DNA of 64,000 nucleotides, taken from NCBI GenBank assembly GCA_038230515.1, contig JBBRND010000004.1, forward strand, positions 62,001 to 126,000. The letters run 5' to 3'. The stretch's first letter is position 1; each line of letters starts with the position of its first letter. The translations under genes and the position numbers were made by a program. Under the pieces are notes generated by a model. It was not told the DNA's origin. It ran no database searches and saw only the letters and a list, made by a program, of their open reading frames with translations. Shown in pieces: positions 45,350 through 54,251 of the stretch. This DNA comes from JAPLDB01 sp038230515 (GTDB taxonomy: Bacteria > Bacteroidota > Bacteroidia > AKYH767-A > 2013-40CM-41-45).

Positions 45350-46108
45350 TCAATTTTTCTTCGCTCCCCACATGAGCGCGACATACAAATTAACATAGTA
45401 GGGCTTGTTTTCCACATAAGCCATAATGGGAATTGTTTTGAGAAAGCCATCGGCAACCACTCCGGTTTCGATGACGGCTACTTTTTGATGGATGGTGGAG
45501 TATTCAAAACTAAAAGAGAACTTTCCGTACGCTCCGGGATAGAGTGTGATCTGATCGAATCCTTCGAGGTAGCTGCCGGGTCCATAGAAGTCGGTGTAGT
45601 CCTTTTGCTGCGGATCGTTGGGATCGTATTTTTTGGTGGATACGTTTTTAATATTTGGATCTTCAGTTGGCACCAGCACATCGTTATAAACCGGTTTGGT
45701 GATGCCAAGATCAAATCCGGCAAAGAGATTGTAACGCACCTCTACCCCACTCTTCTCGGCTTTGCCGAAAATTACTTTTTGAAATCCATATCCAGCGCGG
45801 GTTATGTACACGTAGTTTAGTTTTCCGAAGAAGAATGGTTTTGCCTCGGCAGTGGTTTGATCGTTGGTTACTTTTATCTGTTTGGGATGGCGGATGGATA
45901 CAAATTCAATTTCCCATACGCGCTTTTTCCAGACGGATGCATGGCGGGCGTTTCGATAGATAACTCCGAAACCTGAGCTGTGGGCAATGGCACCGAAGCT
46001 GCTTTCTTTTCTGTAAAGAATGGTTACATCATTTGCCACTGCGGCAGAATCCTGGGCGGTGGCTGCGAAACTGAAGAGTGAGAAAAGAAAAAAGAGGTAG
46101 CGCTTCAT
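45350..46108 (-). CDS. Exported envelope protein of unknown function
   Basis: 252 residues with a clear signal peptide (RYLFFLFSLFSFAATAQ). The mature part is rich in alternating aromatic and polar residues (KLNYVYITRAGYGFQKVIFG; VEVRYNLFAGFDLGITKP; KFSFSFEYSTIHQKVAVIET) and ends in YVNLYVALMWGAKKN, consistent with an outer-membrane beta-barrel. I do not recognise a named family. It is a single gene between lipA and the divergently transcribed orphan gene. Confidence 0.75.
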   Translation of the reverse strand: MKRYLFFLFSLFSFAATAQDSAAVANDVTILYRKESSFGAIAHSSGFGVIYRNARHASVWKKRVWEIEFVSIRHPKQIKVTNDQTTAEAKPFFFGKLNYVYITRAGYGFQKVIFGKAEKSGVEVRYNLFAGFDLGITKPVYNDVLVPTEDPNIKNVSTKKYDPNDPQQKDYTDFYGPGSYLEGFDQITLYPGAYGKFSFSFEYSTIHQKVAVIETGVVADGFLKTIPIMAYVENKPYYVNLYVALMWGAKKN

Positions 46109-46150
46109 TTAAAGGAAGGCAAAAGTAGGAAAAGTTATTCGGAATCTGGT

Positions 46151-46225
46151 GTTAGTTGGCAGCGGTTGGTTGTTAGTTGCAGATGCCAACGCTTCGGTGT
46201 GCTATTAACAACTATCCACTAACTG
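46151..46225. repeat. Inverted repeat of GTTAGTTGGCAG words in the divergent spacer
   Basis: gttagttggcagcggttggt and tgttagttgc on the left pair imperfectly with attaacaac, and ccactaactgc on the right. It lies between divergent genes, so it is not a simple terminator. Confidence 0.6.
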
Positions 46226-46345
46226 CTATCTACTATCTATCATCCCCAAAAATTTTTTTTCAACACCTGCTTTTTGTATTTTATTTTCTGTTTATCTTCG
46301 TCTCACCAAATTCATTTATTGTTTAACCAAAAAAATATTTCAGTT

Positions 46346-47287
46346 ATGAGCAGACTAATTAATCCACCCGAATTTTCTGAAAAGAAAAAACTTTTTAAAT
46401 CTGTGCTTGCTAAAGATACTGCGGATGGCGTTGCCAGCGTGATCAGAATTTTTCTTTCTGAAGAAGGTATTGTGCTGGCTGATGATGATACCGATTGCGA
46501 TGCTGCCGATGCGTTGAACACGGAGATGGAGAAGCTTGCAAAAGATGCCGAGCGCGATTACAAAGAGCGCGACCGCATCTTCGATCCCATCTTTAAAAAT
46601 CATACGGACAGCGTGCAGTTTCTAAAACAGCTTTACATCAGCAACCCGAACAAGCTGGGCGATTGGTTTGTTACTGTGGATGGTGGCAACCGCGTGGTAT
46701 ATCCGCCTGCGTTTGCCGAGCGCTACCTCTGCGTGCGCAAGTTTATTGAGAAACACAATACCTATCCCGGCATTACCAGTCCGCTGCACCAGTTTTTAAT
46801 TGAAAACAAAATTGACCTTGCCGTAAATTATACGGATGCATCTACCGCTAACGACAAAAACACCGCGGCTTCAACTGCAAACACGAACAAGGAAACCAAA
46901 CGTGGCGACCGCGATGTTTTATGCGATCCGGTTTTTGCACACACCTCCGCCATCGGGCAGTTTTTAGTGAAGCATTACATGAGTAACCCAAACAAGGCAG
47001 GCGATTGGGGTTTCAGGGTTGATAGTTCTCCGCAAGCCGTAAAATTCCGCATCATCGAAATAGCCCCTGGCGCTTCGGAGATGCTTAAAAATGTAGATGT
47101 AGGTGGAGAATGTACCAGCATGGGGCCGGCAGATGCTGAAATTACTTCAGGATCATCAACGCCCGGCACTCCTATTCCACTGCCGAGTGGGCAAAAGTTT
47201 AAAGTAATTCGCAATTACGGCACCATGAAGGTGAAAAACCTGAGCGGAACCGCTATTTTGAAGATAGAAGTGCCTTTTCACAGTTAA
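46346..47287 (+). CDS. Orphan Bacteroidota protein with internal duplication, next to array 3
   Basis: 313 residues from the ATG at 46346 (MSRLINPPEFSEKKKLFKSV); an in-frame TTG further upstream would extend it but lies ahead of the likely promoter. Two similar blocks are seen: FDPIFKNHTDSVQFLKQLYI with SNPNKLGDW (about residues 82-112), and CDPVFAHTSAIGQFLVKHYM with SNPNKAGDW (about 193-225). Between them is a low-complexity Asn/Thr/Ala linker (DASTANDKNTAASTANTNKE). No signal peptide or membrane helix. The function is unknown. I have an unverified impression of related multi-copy proteins in other Bacteroidota. Array 3 begins within a few bases of its stop codon. Confidence 0.75.
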   Translation: MSRLINPPEFSEKKKLFKSVLAKDTADGVASVIRIFLSEEGIVLADDDTDCDAADALNTEMEKLAKDAERDYKERDRIFDPIFKNHTDSVQFLKQLYISNPNKLGDWFVTVDGGNRVVYPPAFAERYLCVRKFIEKHNTYPGITSPLHQFLIENKIDLAVNYTDASTANDKNTAASTANTNKETKRGDRDVLCDPVFAHTSAIGQFLVKHYMSNPNKAGDWGFRVDSSPQAVKFRIIEIAPGASEMLKNVDVGGECTSMGPADAEITSGSSTPGTPIPLPSGQKFKVIRNYGTMKVKNLSGTAILKIEVPFHS

Positions 47288-47289
47288 AT

Positions 47290-47535
47290 TTTCTGGTAAA
47301 GTAGAATATTTTTCTGGAAAGTAACCAATTTTAGCGCTAAAGTTGGTTGTTTTCCAGATTTTTTTTGATGTTTTCCAGAAATTGGTGGGTGTTTTCCAGA
47401 AAATTATGCCTGACCTCCAGAAATTGGTGGGTGTTTTCCAGAAATTGGTGGTTAGTTTCAAGAAAATTTTGAATGATCTCCAGAAAATATCGGGAGTTTT
47501 CCAGAAAATTCTAGCGAATCTCCAGAAAATTTAAG
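47290..47535. repeat. Array 3: nine exact-period 21-bp units with a TTCCAGAAA core, plus two inverted units
   Basis: CCAG-like cores fall at 47354, 47375, 47396, 47417, 47438, 47459, 47480, 47501 and 47522, every step 21 bp. Units follow TTTTCCAGAAATTGGTGGGTG with decay to the right. Two units in reverse orientation (TCTGG at 47292 and 47313, also 21 bp apart) precede them. The centre of the inversion is CCAATTTTAGCGCTAAAGTTGG. The array starts 3 bp after the stop of the orphan gene. It stays open on the plus strand (heptads such as VFQKLVG), which I attribute to the period. Confidence 0.92.
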
Positions 47536-47717
47536 AAGGATGTTGGAGAGAGAACAATGATTGCAGAAAAATAATTTTGTCAACCAGCCAAAAAGTTTTT
47601 GATTTGCAAATAAGAAATCGAAAAAAAAAATCTAAATGAATAACCGTATCAGACTTTACCTAATACTTGAAGTAATTAAGTGCACTTTTGTTTATTGTGG
47701 CACTTATTATCAAAAAG

Positions 47718-47849
47718 ATGTACGCAACTACCGATAGTCTTGTAGGTGAATATTCAGAATGGATAAAGAACATTTCTTTAGTGTTAGTACTTACTTTCGG
47801 ACTTCTTTATCGGAGAGAAAAAAGAAAAACCATAAATCAGAAAACCTGA
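47718..47849 (+). CDS. Possible 43-residue single-span membrane peptide
   Basis: An ATG frame of 43 codons encoding MYATTDSLVGEYSEWIKNIS, then a hydrophobic helix (LVLVLTFGLLY) and a basic tail (RREKRKTINQKT). Near-cognate starts upstream would add a second hydrophobic stretch (LLFIVALIIKKM). It lies in the 738-bp gap 47288-48025 between array 3 and gcvP. The composition suits a small membrane protein, but with no homologue seen this is weak. Confidence 0.3.
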   Translation: MYATTDSLVGEYSEWIKNISLVLVLTFGLLYRREKRKTINQKT

Positions 47850-47855
47850 AGATAA

Positions 47856-47934
47856 TTTTGCCTCCGGCATTTATTTTTATGACATCACCGATGAAAAAGA
47901 AAACGTTTGGAGAGGAAGAATTGTGAAAGAATAG
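47856..47934 (+). pseudogene. Remnant of a T9SS C-terminal sorting domain
   Basis: Reads FASGIYFYDITDEKENVWRG, then RIVKE and a stop. This is the last strand pair of a type A T9SS domain ('GIYFY' then 'G.IVK'), but nothing upstream continues it. Probably the 3' stub of a lost surface-protein gene. Confidence 0.4.
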
Positions 47935-48025
47935 CCCGGCATTCCATTCGTACATTCGTATTCGCTGATGTGGTGGTTAGCGTCTAACTTTTTTCTACTT
48001 TCGCGCTCCTTTTTAAAAACCCGTC

Positions 48026-50914
48026 ATGCTTCGAAATACCTTTGCCAGCCGCCACATCGGCATCAACGAAAACGATCTTGCTGAAATGCTCAAGCAAGTG
48101 GGCGCATCGTCCATAGATCAGTTGATAGATGAAACCGTTCCCGCATCTATCAGATTAAAAAATAAACTGGCGCTGCCCGCAGCACAAAGCGAAAATCAAT
48201 TTCTCAAAACCCTACATGCCGTTGGCAGAAAGAATAAAGTTTTTAAAAACTATATCGGGCTTGGATATTACGAGCCGATCATTCCCGGAGTCATTCAGCG
48301 GAATGTTTTAGAAAACCCGGGATGGTACACTGCCTACACACCTTACCAGGCAGAAATTTCTCAGGGCAGATTAGAAGCGCTGCTCAATTATCAAACCATG
48401 GTGATTGATCTTACCGCTATGCAAATCGCAAACGCTTCATTGCTTGACGAAGCCACAGCCGCAGCAGAAGCCATGCACATGTTTTATGCAGCCCGCACCC
48501 GCGAACAGCAGGAACGCAGTGCGAAAAAAATATTTGTTAGTGATGAATGTTTCCCTCAAACCATTGATGTGCTCATCACCCGCTCCGCTCCGCTGGGCAT
48601 TGAACTGGTAATCGGAAATTTTCAAACCCAAAAGTTAGATGAAAGTTTCTTCGGAGCCATTCTTCAATACCCCGCAATGAATGGCGAAGTGCACGACTAC
48701 AAAAAATTTACTGAGGATGCGCACACTCTCGGCATTCAGGTAGCCGTTGCCAGCGATTTGATGGCGCTCGTAATGCTTACACCTCCCGGAGAATGGGGAG
48801 CCGATGTTGTCTTCGGAAATTCGCAGCGCTTTGGTGTGCCCCTCGGCTATGGTGGACCACATGCTGCCTTCTTTGCCGCAAAAGAAATTTACAAACGCGA
48901 CATGCCCGGCCGCATTATCGGTGTAAGCATGGATGCGCACGGCAACCGTGCGCTTCGCATGGCATTGCAAACGCGCGAGCAGCACATCCGCAGAGATAAA
49001 GCAACATCAAACATTTGCACTGCCCAGGTTTTGCTCGCAGTAATGGCAGGTATGTATGCCGTCTATCACGGTCCGAAGGGCTTGCGCCACATTGCAGACA
49101 ACATTCACACACATGCCCAACTCACTGAAAGAATTCTTGCGCATCTCGGTTACAAGCAACTCAACAAAATTTATTTCGATACGCTTCTTGTAAAAGTAAA
49201 TGATGCAGATGAGATAATTGCCTATGCTGAAGATGCAGAAATAAATCTTCGCAAAGTTGATTCAACTCACATCGCCATCAGCATTGATGAAGCAACCGAT
49301 GCCCGCGATCTCCATAACTTATACAATGTGTTTGCTCAAGCCAAAGGAAAAAAGATTTCTGACGAAGAACTGAAGAAACACATCGGCAAGTGGAGCAACA
49401 TCATCAGTGGAACTTTAAAAAGAACTTCGGAGATATTAACGCATCCCGTTTTCAGCACACACCACAGCGAAACGGAAATGCTACGCTACATTACAGCGCT
49501 GGAAAACAAAGATCTTTCGCTCAACTTCTCCATGATTCCGCTCGGCAGTTGCACAATGAAGCTGAATGCAACCTCAGAAATGGTTCCTCTCAGTTGGAGA
49601 GAATGGAGCAACATACATCCCTTCACTCCGCTCGAACAAACCGAAGGATACGCCACAATAATTAAAGAGCTTGAAAACTATTTGTCGGTGATAACCGGCT
49701 TTCATTCCACTTCACTTCAACCCAACTCAGGCGCGCAAGGCGAATATGCAGGATTGATGGTGATAAGAGAATATCATCTCAGCCGCAAAGATTCTCATCG
49801 CGATGTAGTCTTGATTCCGCAAAGCGCACACGGCACCAATCCCGCCAGCGCAGTAATGGCAGGAATGAAAGTAGTAGTTACCAAAACCGATGAACTCGGA
49901 AACATTGACATTGCAGACCTTCGCGCCAAAGCAGAACAACATAAAGAAAACCTTTCCTGTTTGATGGTCACCTATCCTTCAACACATGGAGTGTTTGAAG
50001 AAGGCATAAAAGAAATTACAAAGATCATTCACGATTGTGGCGGGCAGGTTTACATGGATGGCGCAAACATGAATGCACAGGTCGGGCTTACTAATCCTGC
50101 AAACATTGGTGCCGATGTATGTCACCTCAATCTTCACAAAACATTTTCCATTCCGCATGGCGGAGGCGGACCCGGCATGGGACCAATCTGCGTTGCAAAG
50201 CATCTTGCACCGTTTCTTCCTTCGCATCCTGTAATAAAAATGGGAGGAGAAAAAGGAACGCATGCTGTTTCAGCGGCACCCTGGGGAAGTGCAAGCATTC
50301 TTCTCATCAGTTATGCTTACATAAAAATGCTGGGAGCAGATGGAGTAACCGATTCAACCAAGTACGCCATCCTCAATGCAAACTATATCAAGTCGAGATT
50401 GGAAAATCATTTCCCCGTTTTGTATCAAGGCAGCAAAGGACGGTGCGCCCACGAAATGATTCTCGATTGCCGCGGCTTCAAAATAAATGCAGGCATCGAA
50501 GTGGAGGATATTGCAAAACGTTTGATGGATTACGGCTTCCACGCGCCCACCATGTCCTTCCCTGTTCCGGGCACTATCATGATCGAACCGACAGAAAGCG
50601 AATCGAAACCGGAACTTGATCGCTTCTGCGATGCACTTATTTCAATAAGAGAAGAAATCTCTGAAATAGAAAAAGGTATTGCCGACAGAAAAGACAACGT
50701 GCTCAAAAACTCACCGCATACCTTAAGCGAAATAACAAAGGATGAATGGAATCATTCCTATCCGCGCTCAAAAGCCGCATTTCCACTTCCTTATATTAGG
50801 GAGAAGAAGTTCTGGGCATCCGTTGCCCGCGTTGATAATGCGTATGGCGACCGCAATCTTATATGCGCCTGCCCGCCACTGGAGCAGTATTCAGACGCTT
50901 TACCTTCCGAATAA
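48026..50914 (+). CDS. gcvP: Glycine dehydrogenase (decarboxylating), P protein of the glycine cleavage system
   Basis: 962 residues, the single-chain form containing both the P1-like N-terminal half and the catalytic C-terminal half. It starts MLRNTFASRHIGINENDLAE. The PLP lysine is Lys705 in HLNLHKTFSIPHGGGGPG; other blocks are MIPLGSCTMKLNATSEM and QPNSGAQGEYAGLM. It decarboxylates glycine and passes the aminomethyl group to lipoyl-GcvH. gcvT and gcvH are not in the window, although lipA is nearby. A box TACTTTCG (47996-48003) precedes the start. I saw no glycine riboswitch. Confidence 0.98.
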   Translation: MLRNTFASRHIGINENDLAEMLKQVGASSIDQLIDETVPASIRLKNKLALPAAQSENQFLKTLHAVGRKNKVFKNYIGLGYYEPIIPGVIQRNVLENPGWYTAYTPYQAEISQGRLEALLNYQTMVIDLTAMQIANASLLDEATAAAEAMHMFYAARTREQQERSAKKIFVSDECFPQTIDVLITRSAPLGIELVIGNFQTQKLDESFFGAILQYPAMNGEVHDYKKFTEDAHTLGIQVAVASDLMALVMLTPPGEWGADVVFGNSQRFGVPLGYGGPHAAFFAAKEIYKRDMPGRIIGVSMDAHGNRALRMALQTREQHIRRDKATSNICTAQVLLAVMAGMYAVYHGPKGLRHIADNIHTHAQLTERILAHLGYKQLNKIYFDTLLVKVNDADEIIAYAEDAEINLRKVDSTHIAISIDEATDARDLHNLYNVFAQAKGKKISDEELKKHIGKWSNIISGTLKRTSEILTHPVFSTHHSETEMLRYITALENKDLSLNFSMIPLGSCTMKLNATSEMVPLSWREWSNIHPFTPLEQTEGYATIIKELENYLSVITGFHSTSLQPNSGAQGEYAGLMVIREYHLSRKDSHRDVVLIPQSAHGTNPASAVMAGMKVVVTKTDELGNIDIADLRAKAEQHKENLSCLMVTYPSTHGVFEEGIKEITKIIHDCGGQVYMDGANMNAQVGLTNPANIGADVCHLNLHKTFSIPHGGGGPGMGPICVAKHLAPFLPSHPVIKMGGEKGTHAVSAAPWGSASILLISYAYIKMLGADGVTDSTKYAILNANYIKSRLENHFPVLYQGSKGRCAHEMILDCRGFKINAGIEVEDIAKRLMDYGFHAPTMSFPVPGTIMIEPTESESKPELDRFCDALISIREEISEIEKGIADRKDNVLKNSPHTLSEITKDEWNHSYPRSKAAFPLPYIREKKFWASVARVDNAYGDRNLICACPPLEQYSDALPSE

Positions 50915-50940
50915 CAAAGATCACAGACCAAATAAATTAT

Positions 50941-50972
50941 TTTGGCGCAATCACATTTAAATTCTACTTTTG
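50941..50972 (+). promoter_or_regulatory. Bacteroidota-type promoter of the T9SS cargo gene
   Basis: TTTG (50941-50944), 20 bp, then TACTTTTG (50965-50972), an exact fit to TTTG-N19-21-TAnnTTTG. It lies 26 bp before the ATG at 50999 and also argues against the upstream TTG start. Confidence 0.7.
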
Positions 50973-50998
50973 AAACCCTTAAACAAACTCACAATCTT

Positions 50999-52732
50999 AT
51001 GAAGAAATTTACATCTTACTTTTTTATCCTTTTAATGATCGCAACCTCAACTGCAATGGCAGGTGATTCGTTTGCTAAAAAGAAAAATGATTCGGCTCGC
51101 CACGGCAATACGAATCATGTACTAACCACTCCGTTTTATTTGGAAGATTTTGCTTCCGGTATTCCGGCTACATGGCAGAATGTTGATAATGCGGCAAGCG
51201 GAGTTGTGTGGCGTTTTACTACAACTGGCGCTACCGGAAGCAGTTTCCCGTGCTCTGGTGCAATGAGCAACGCAGGAACTTCCGCTGCAAATGGGTACGT
51301 TATCTTCGACAGCGATTCTGCATTTCCCGCTGCGGGCGATGCTGACCTCATTAGTGCAGCAATTAATTGCTCTGCAAGAACCAATGTTCACCTCACCTTC
51401 GCCAGTTTCTTCGCGCAGTGGAATACCAGTCAGGGAATTGTTTCTGTAAGTAATGACAGCATCACATGGACTGATGTTTACAATGCAGAAGCTGGATTGG
51501 CACCGAACAGTTGCGGTGCAAATCCGGACCTGCAGGACATCGATATATCAACTTATGCTGCAGGAATGGCTACCGTTTATGTGAAGTTCAGATATGTTGG
51601 TACTGCCGAATATTTCTGGCAGGTTGACGATGTAGCCATGTATGAAGTTGCAGCTGCCGATGGAGGGGTTACTAACATTAGTGCTCCTGTTACTTCATGT
51701 TCTCTTCTCTCGGCCACAGAACCAGTAACAATTGAAGTTACCAACTTTGGTGCTACTGACCTGGACAGTACTACTGTTGTTTTTATTGCCGACAACCTTG
51801 GGCTAAATATGGAAACAATAACTGATACCATTCATGCAGGTGCAACTTACACTTATACGTTTACTGCTACTGCAGATCTTTCTGCAAATATTGCACACAA
51901 CATTATTGCTTACACTATGGTTCCGAGTGATGCCGATGCTTCCAATGATCAGTTCTCTGCAACCATGTATAGCGGTCCACACATGGTTTACAGCGGCACC
52001 GATTTCACTCAGGGTTTTGAAACATCAGAAGATCAAAGCGGTTGGACAGCAATTGATGCTAACGTTGATACTGTTACATGGGGACTATCAGGAGTTCTTG
52101 CTCACACAGGTACCGAGTGCGAAAATTTTTCTCATGAGTTGCCTACCAATCAGGCAAATGATTATCTTTTCTCGACCTGCATTGGCTTAAGCGATTCGAA
52201 CGACTATCAATTGGATTTCTGGTATCGTAATTTCTCTCCTGCTTATCAAGCAAACTTGGAAGTACTACTTTGTACTGGTCAGGATCCTGCAACTGCCGTT
52301 GCAACACTTGTTCCCAATATGCTGGTTGCAACTGCACTTTGGACTCTCAGCAGCAGCACCATTTCTATTCCGCAGGGATCTTCTGGAAGTTATTACGTTG
52401 CATGGCATGTTACCCAACAGGATTCATCAACAAGTTTAAAAATTGATGATGTCAATATTCATTTCGCTCAACCTAACGGAATAAAAAATATTTCCAATTC
52501 TGCATTTGTTCTTTATCCAAACCCGACAACCGGCTTGGTTAACATTTCGGGAATAAAAGTGTTGACTGAAATTACAGTGCTTGATATGCTCGGCAATATA
52601 GTTTTGAATCAAACTGCAAATGCAGGTATTCAGGTTCTCGATCTCCGTAAACAAACAGCAGGAGTTTATTCGGTTGTGATGCGCTCGGAAAAATCTGTAC
52701 TTACAAAACAACTGATTATTGCAAACAGATAA
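50999..52732 (+). CDS. Secreted protein with jellyroll-type domains and T9SS sorting domain
   Basis: 577 residues from the ATG at 50999. Signal peptide KKFTSYFFILLMIATSTAMA. The body holds two concanavalin-like / cleaved-adhesin-like modules: residues about 40-220 (YLEDFASGIPATWQNVDNAA ... YFWQVDDVAMYE) and about 330-490 (GFETSEDQSGWTAIDANVDT ... SSTSLKIDDVNIHF), with a CARDB-like segment between. The C-terminus is a type A T9SS domain (LYPNPTTGLVNISGIKV ... QTAGVYSVVMRSEKSVLTKQ). Likely exposed on the surface or released; the binding partner is unknown. A strong bidirectional hairpin terminator follows. Confidence 0.85.
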   Translation: MKKFTSYFFILLMIATSTAMAGDSFAKKKNDSARHGNTNHVLTTPFYLEDFASGIPATWQNVDNAASGVVWRFTTTGATGSSFPCSGAMSNAGTSAANGYVIFDSDSAFPAAGDADLISAAINCSARTNVHLTFASFFAQWNTSQGIVSVSNDSITWTDVYNAEAGLAPNSCGANPDLQDIDISTYAAGMATVYVKFRYVGTAEYFWQVDDVAMYEVAAADGGVTNISAPVTSCSLLSATEPVTIEVTNFGATDLDSTTVVFIADNLGLNMETITDTIHAGATYTYTFTATADLSANIAHNIIAYTMVPSDADASNDQFSATMYSGPHMVYSGTDFTQGFETSEDQSGWTAIDANVDTVTWGLSGVLAHTGTECENFSHELPTNQANDYLFSTCIGLSDSNDYQLDFWYRNFSPAYQANLEVLLCTGQDPATAVATLVPNMLVATALWTLSSSTISIPQGSSGSYYVAWHVTQQDSSTSLKIDDVNIHFAQPNGIKNISNSAFVLYPNPTTGLVNISGIKVLTEITVLDMLGNIVLNQTANAGIQVLDLRKQTAGVYSVVMRSEKSVLTKQLIIANR

Positions 52733-52758
52733 TTCTTGATTCTCAAGATAAATTTTAT

Positions 52759-52790
52759 AAAACCCTTCCGAAATATTTCGGAAGGGTTTT
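52759..52790. terminator. Bidirectional intrinsic terminator between convergent genes
   Basis: AACCCTTCCGAAA faces TTTCGGAAGGGTT around a TA centre, with A runs before and T runs after on both strands. It serves the T9SS cargo gene (plus) and the ligase gene (minus). Confidence 0.9.
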
Positions 52791-52866
52791 ATTTTAATAA
52801 ACTTCCATCCAAAAAAACTTTCGTGAACATCTATTTTTCTTTTCTGCACTTTTGTTGAGCCGAGTA

Positions 52867-54159
52867 TCACCGCTCATCAATAAACCTCGCCACTTTTCTT
52901 CCCATGCTGTTTTTGTTTTGAAACTGCTCCACAGTTTCATTCGCAGTAAACTCAACTTTGGGCGCCACACGTAATTTTGCTTTGATGTGATCAATTACTT
53001 CCTTCTCAAACTCCGCATCTGTTTTTTTCGAAGCTGCAAGAATTTTTATTTCATCAGTGCCTGTTGAATTGGTGGATGCAACCACTACGTAATTAGTGAT
53101 GTCATCAAATCTTCCGAGTATATCGTAGAACGCCTGCGGATAAAGCGTAGTGCCTTTGTATTTGATCATCTGTTTTTTTCTTCCGATCACAGGACCAAGA
53201 CGAATCGTGTGTCGGCCGCAAGTGCATGGTTCCGAAAAATAATTGCACACATCTCCTGTTTTGTATCGCACCAACGGAACACCTTCCACTCCAAGTGTAG
53301 TAATCACTACTTCTCCCGCTTCGCCATTTTTTATCTGCTTTCCGTTTTCATCAATTACTTCAACTAAGATCAGTTCAGGATGATGATGCCCTCCGTTAAA
53401 TGAAGGACATTCCGTAAAAGCAGTTTGCATTTCTGTAGAAGCGTATGTCGAATACAATTCTACGTTCCATTCGCTAAGAATTTTTTCTGCAAGTGTTGAA
53501 TAAGAAAAATCAGCATTGCGGATTGGCTCACCGATGCAGACTGCTTTTTTTATTCCTGACGAATTCACATCAATACCATTTGCTTTTGCAAAACGAATGA
53601 GTGGCAACATGAATGAAGGAACCGTAATTAATGCAGTCGGTTTTATTTTTCTGATAGTGTCCCATTGTAATTCCGGAATGCCGGAACCTACGCGAATTGC
53701 ACCAGCTCCCATTCTCCGTACACCCATGTAGTATGCAAGCCCCGCCATGAAGCGCCTGTCGAGCGTGGTAATGATCTGGTAAATATCATTTGAAGAACCA
53801 TTTGCGCAGACGAGAGAAAGATATTCGTTGTACTCAAGCCGCTTCAAATCATTTTCTGTTAAGCCGATGATGATCGGTTCGCCCAGCGTTCCGGAGGTTG
53901 TTACGTAATCAATGATTTCACTTTTGTCAACGCAAAAGAAATTGTCGTTATGAAGCTGCAGATCTTCTTTTTCTGTGAATGGGAGATGCCCGAGGTCATC
54001 CACAGTTTTTATTTTCTCAGAAGAAATATTATGCTCGGGGAAAAGGTTTTTATAGTGCGGAGATTTTACTTCTACATACCGCAGCAACTCAGAAAGTTTT
54101 TGGTTCTGAAATTCGCGTTGCTCGCTGAGCGGCTTGAGTTCTATTTTAGGGATTGACAT
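52867..54159 (-). CDS. Adenylate-forming ligase of the phenylacetate-CoA ligase / coenzyme F390 synthetase family
   Basis: 430 residues. AMP-binding motifs are YVTTSGTLGEPIIIG (P-loop-like), ELYSTYASTEMQTAF (adenine site) and VRYKTGDVC (A8-type region), then a short C-terminal domain. Such enzymes activate aryl acids as acyl-AMP for transfer to CoA or ACP. A homologue is a usual member of flexirubin loci, so loading of 4-coumarate onto an ACP is plausible. It is separated from the pigment genes here by gap, lipA and gcvP, so phenylacetate use is the alternative. The next gene upstream is the C45 acyltransferase. Confidence 0.82.
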   Translation of the reverse strand: MSIPKIELKPLSEQREFQNQKLSELLRYVEVKSPHYKNLFPEHNISSEKIKTVDDLGHLPFTEKEDLQLHNDNFFCVDKSEIIDYVTTSGTLGEPIIIGLTENDLKRLEYNEYLSLVCANGSSNDIYQIITTLDRRFMAGLAYYMGVRRMGAGAIRVGSGIPELQWDTIRKIKPTALITVPSFMLPLIRFAKANGIDVNSSGIKKAVCIGEPIRNADFSYSTLAEKILSEWNVELYSTYASTEMQTAFTECPSFNGGHHHPELILVEVIDENGKQIKNGEAGEVVITTLGVEGVPLVRYKTGDVCNYFSEPCTCGRHTIRLGPVIGRKKQMIKYKGTTLYPQAFYDILGRFDDITNYVVVASTNSTGTDEIKILAASKKTDAEFEKEVIDHIKAKLRVAPKVEFTANETVEQFQNKNSMGRKVARFIDER

Positions 54160-54168
54160 AAAATGTGT

Positions 54169-54240
54169 TCACGCAAAGGCGCAAAGACCGCAAAGTTTAT
54201 TTGCGTGTATTTTCTTAGCGAACTTAGCGCCTTTGCGTGA
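54169..54240. repeat. 14-bp perfect inverted repeat of CGCAAAG words between ligase and C45 genes
   Basis: TCACGCAAAGGCGC (54169-54182) and its exact complement GCGCCTTTGCGTGA (54227-54240). The inner parts repeat gcaaag and cttagcg words. It is a strong hairpin in the 92-bp spacer; possible terminator or processing site. Confidence 0.75.
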
Positions 54241-54251
54241 CAATGGCTTTT

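Noticed and set aside
47535..48025. Glycine riboswitch upstream of gcvP
   Set aside because: No tandem aptamer-like conserved pairing was found. The region holds array 3, a small ORF and a T9SS tail remnant.
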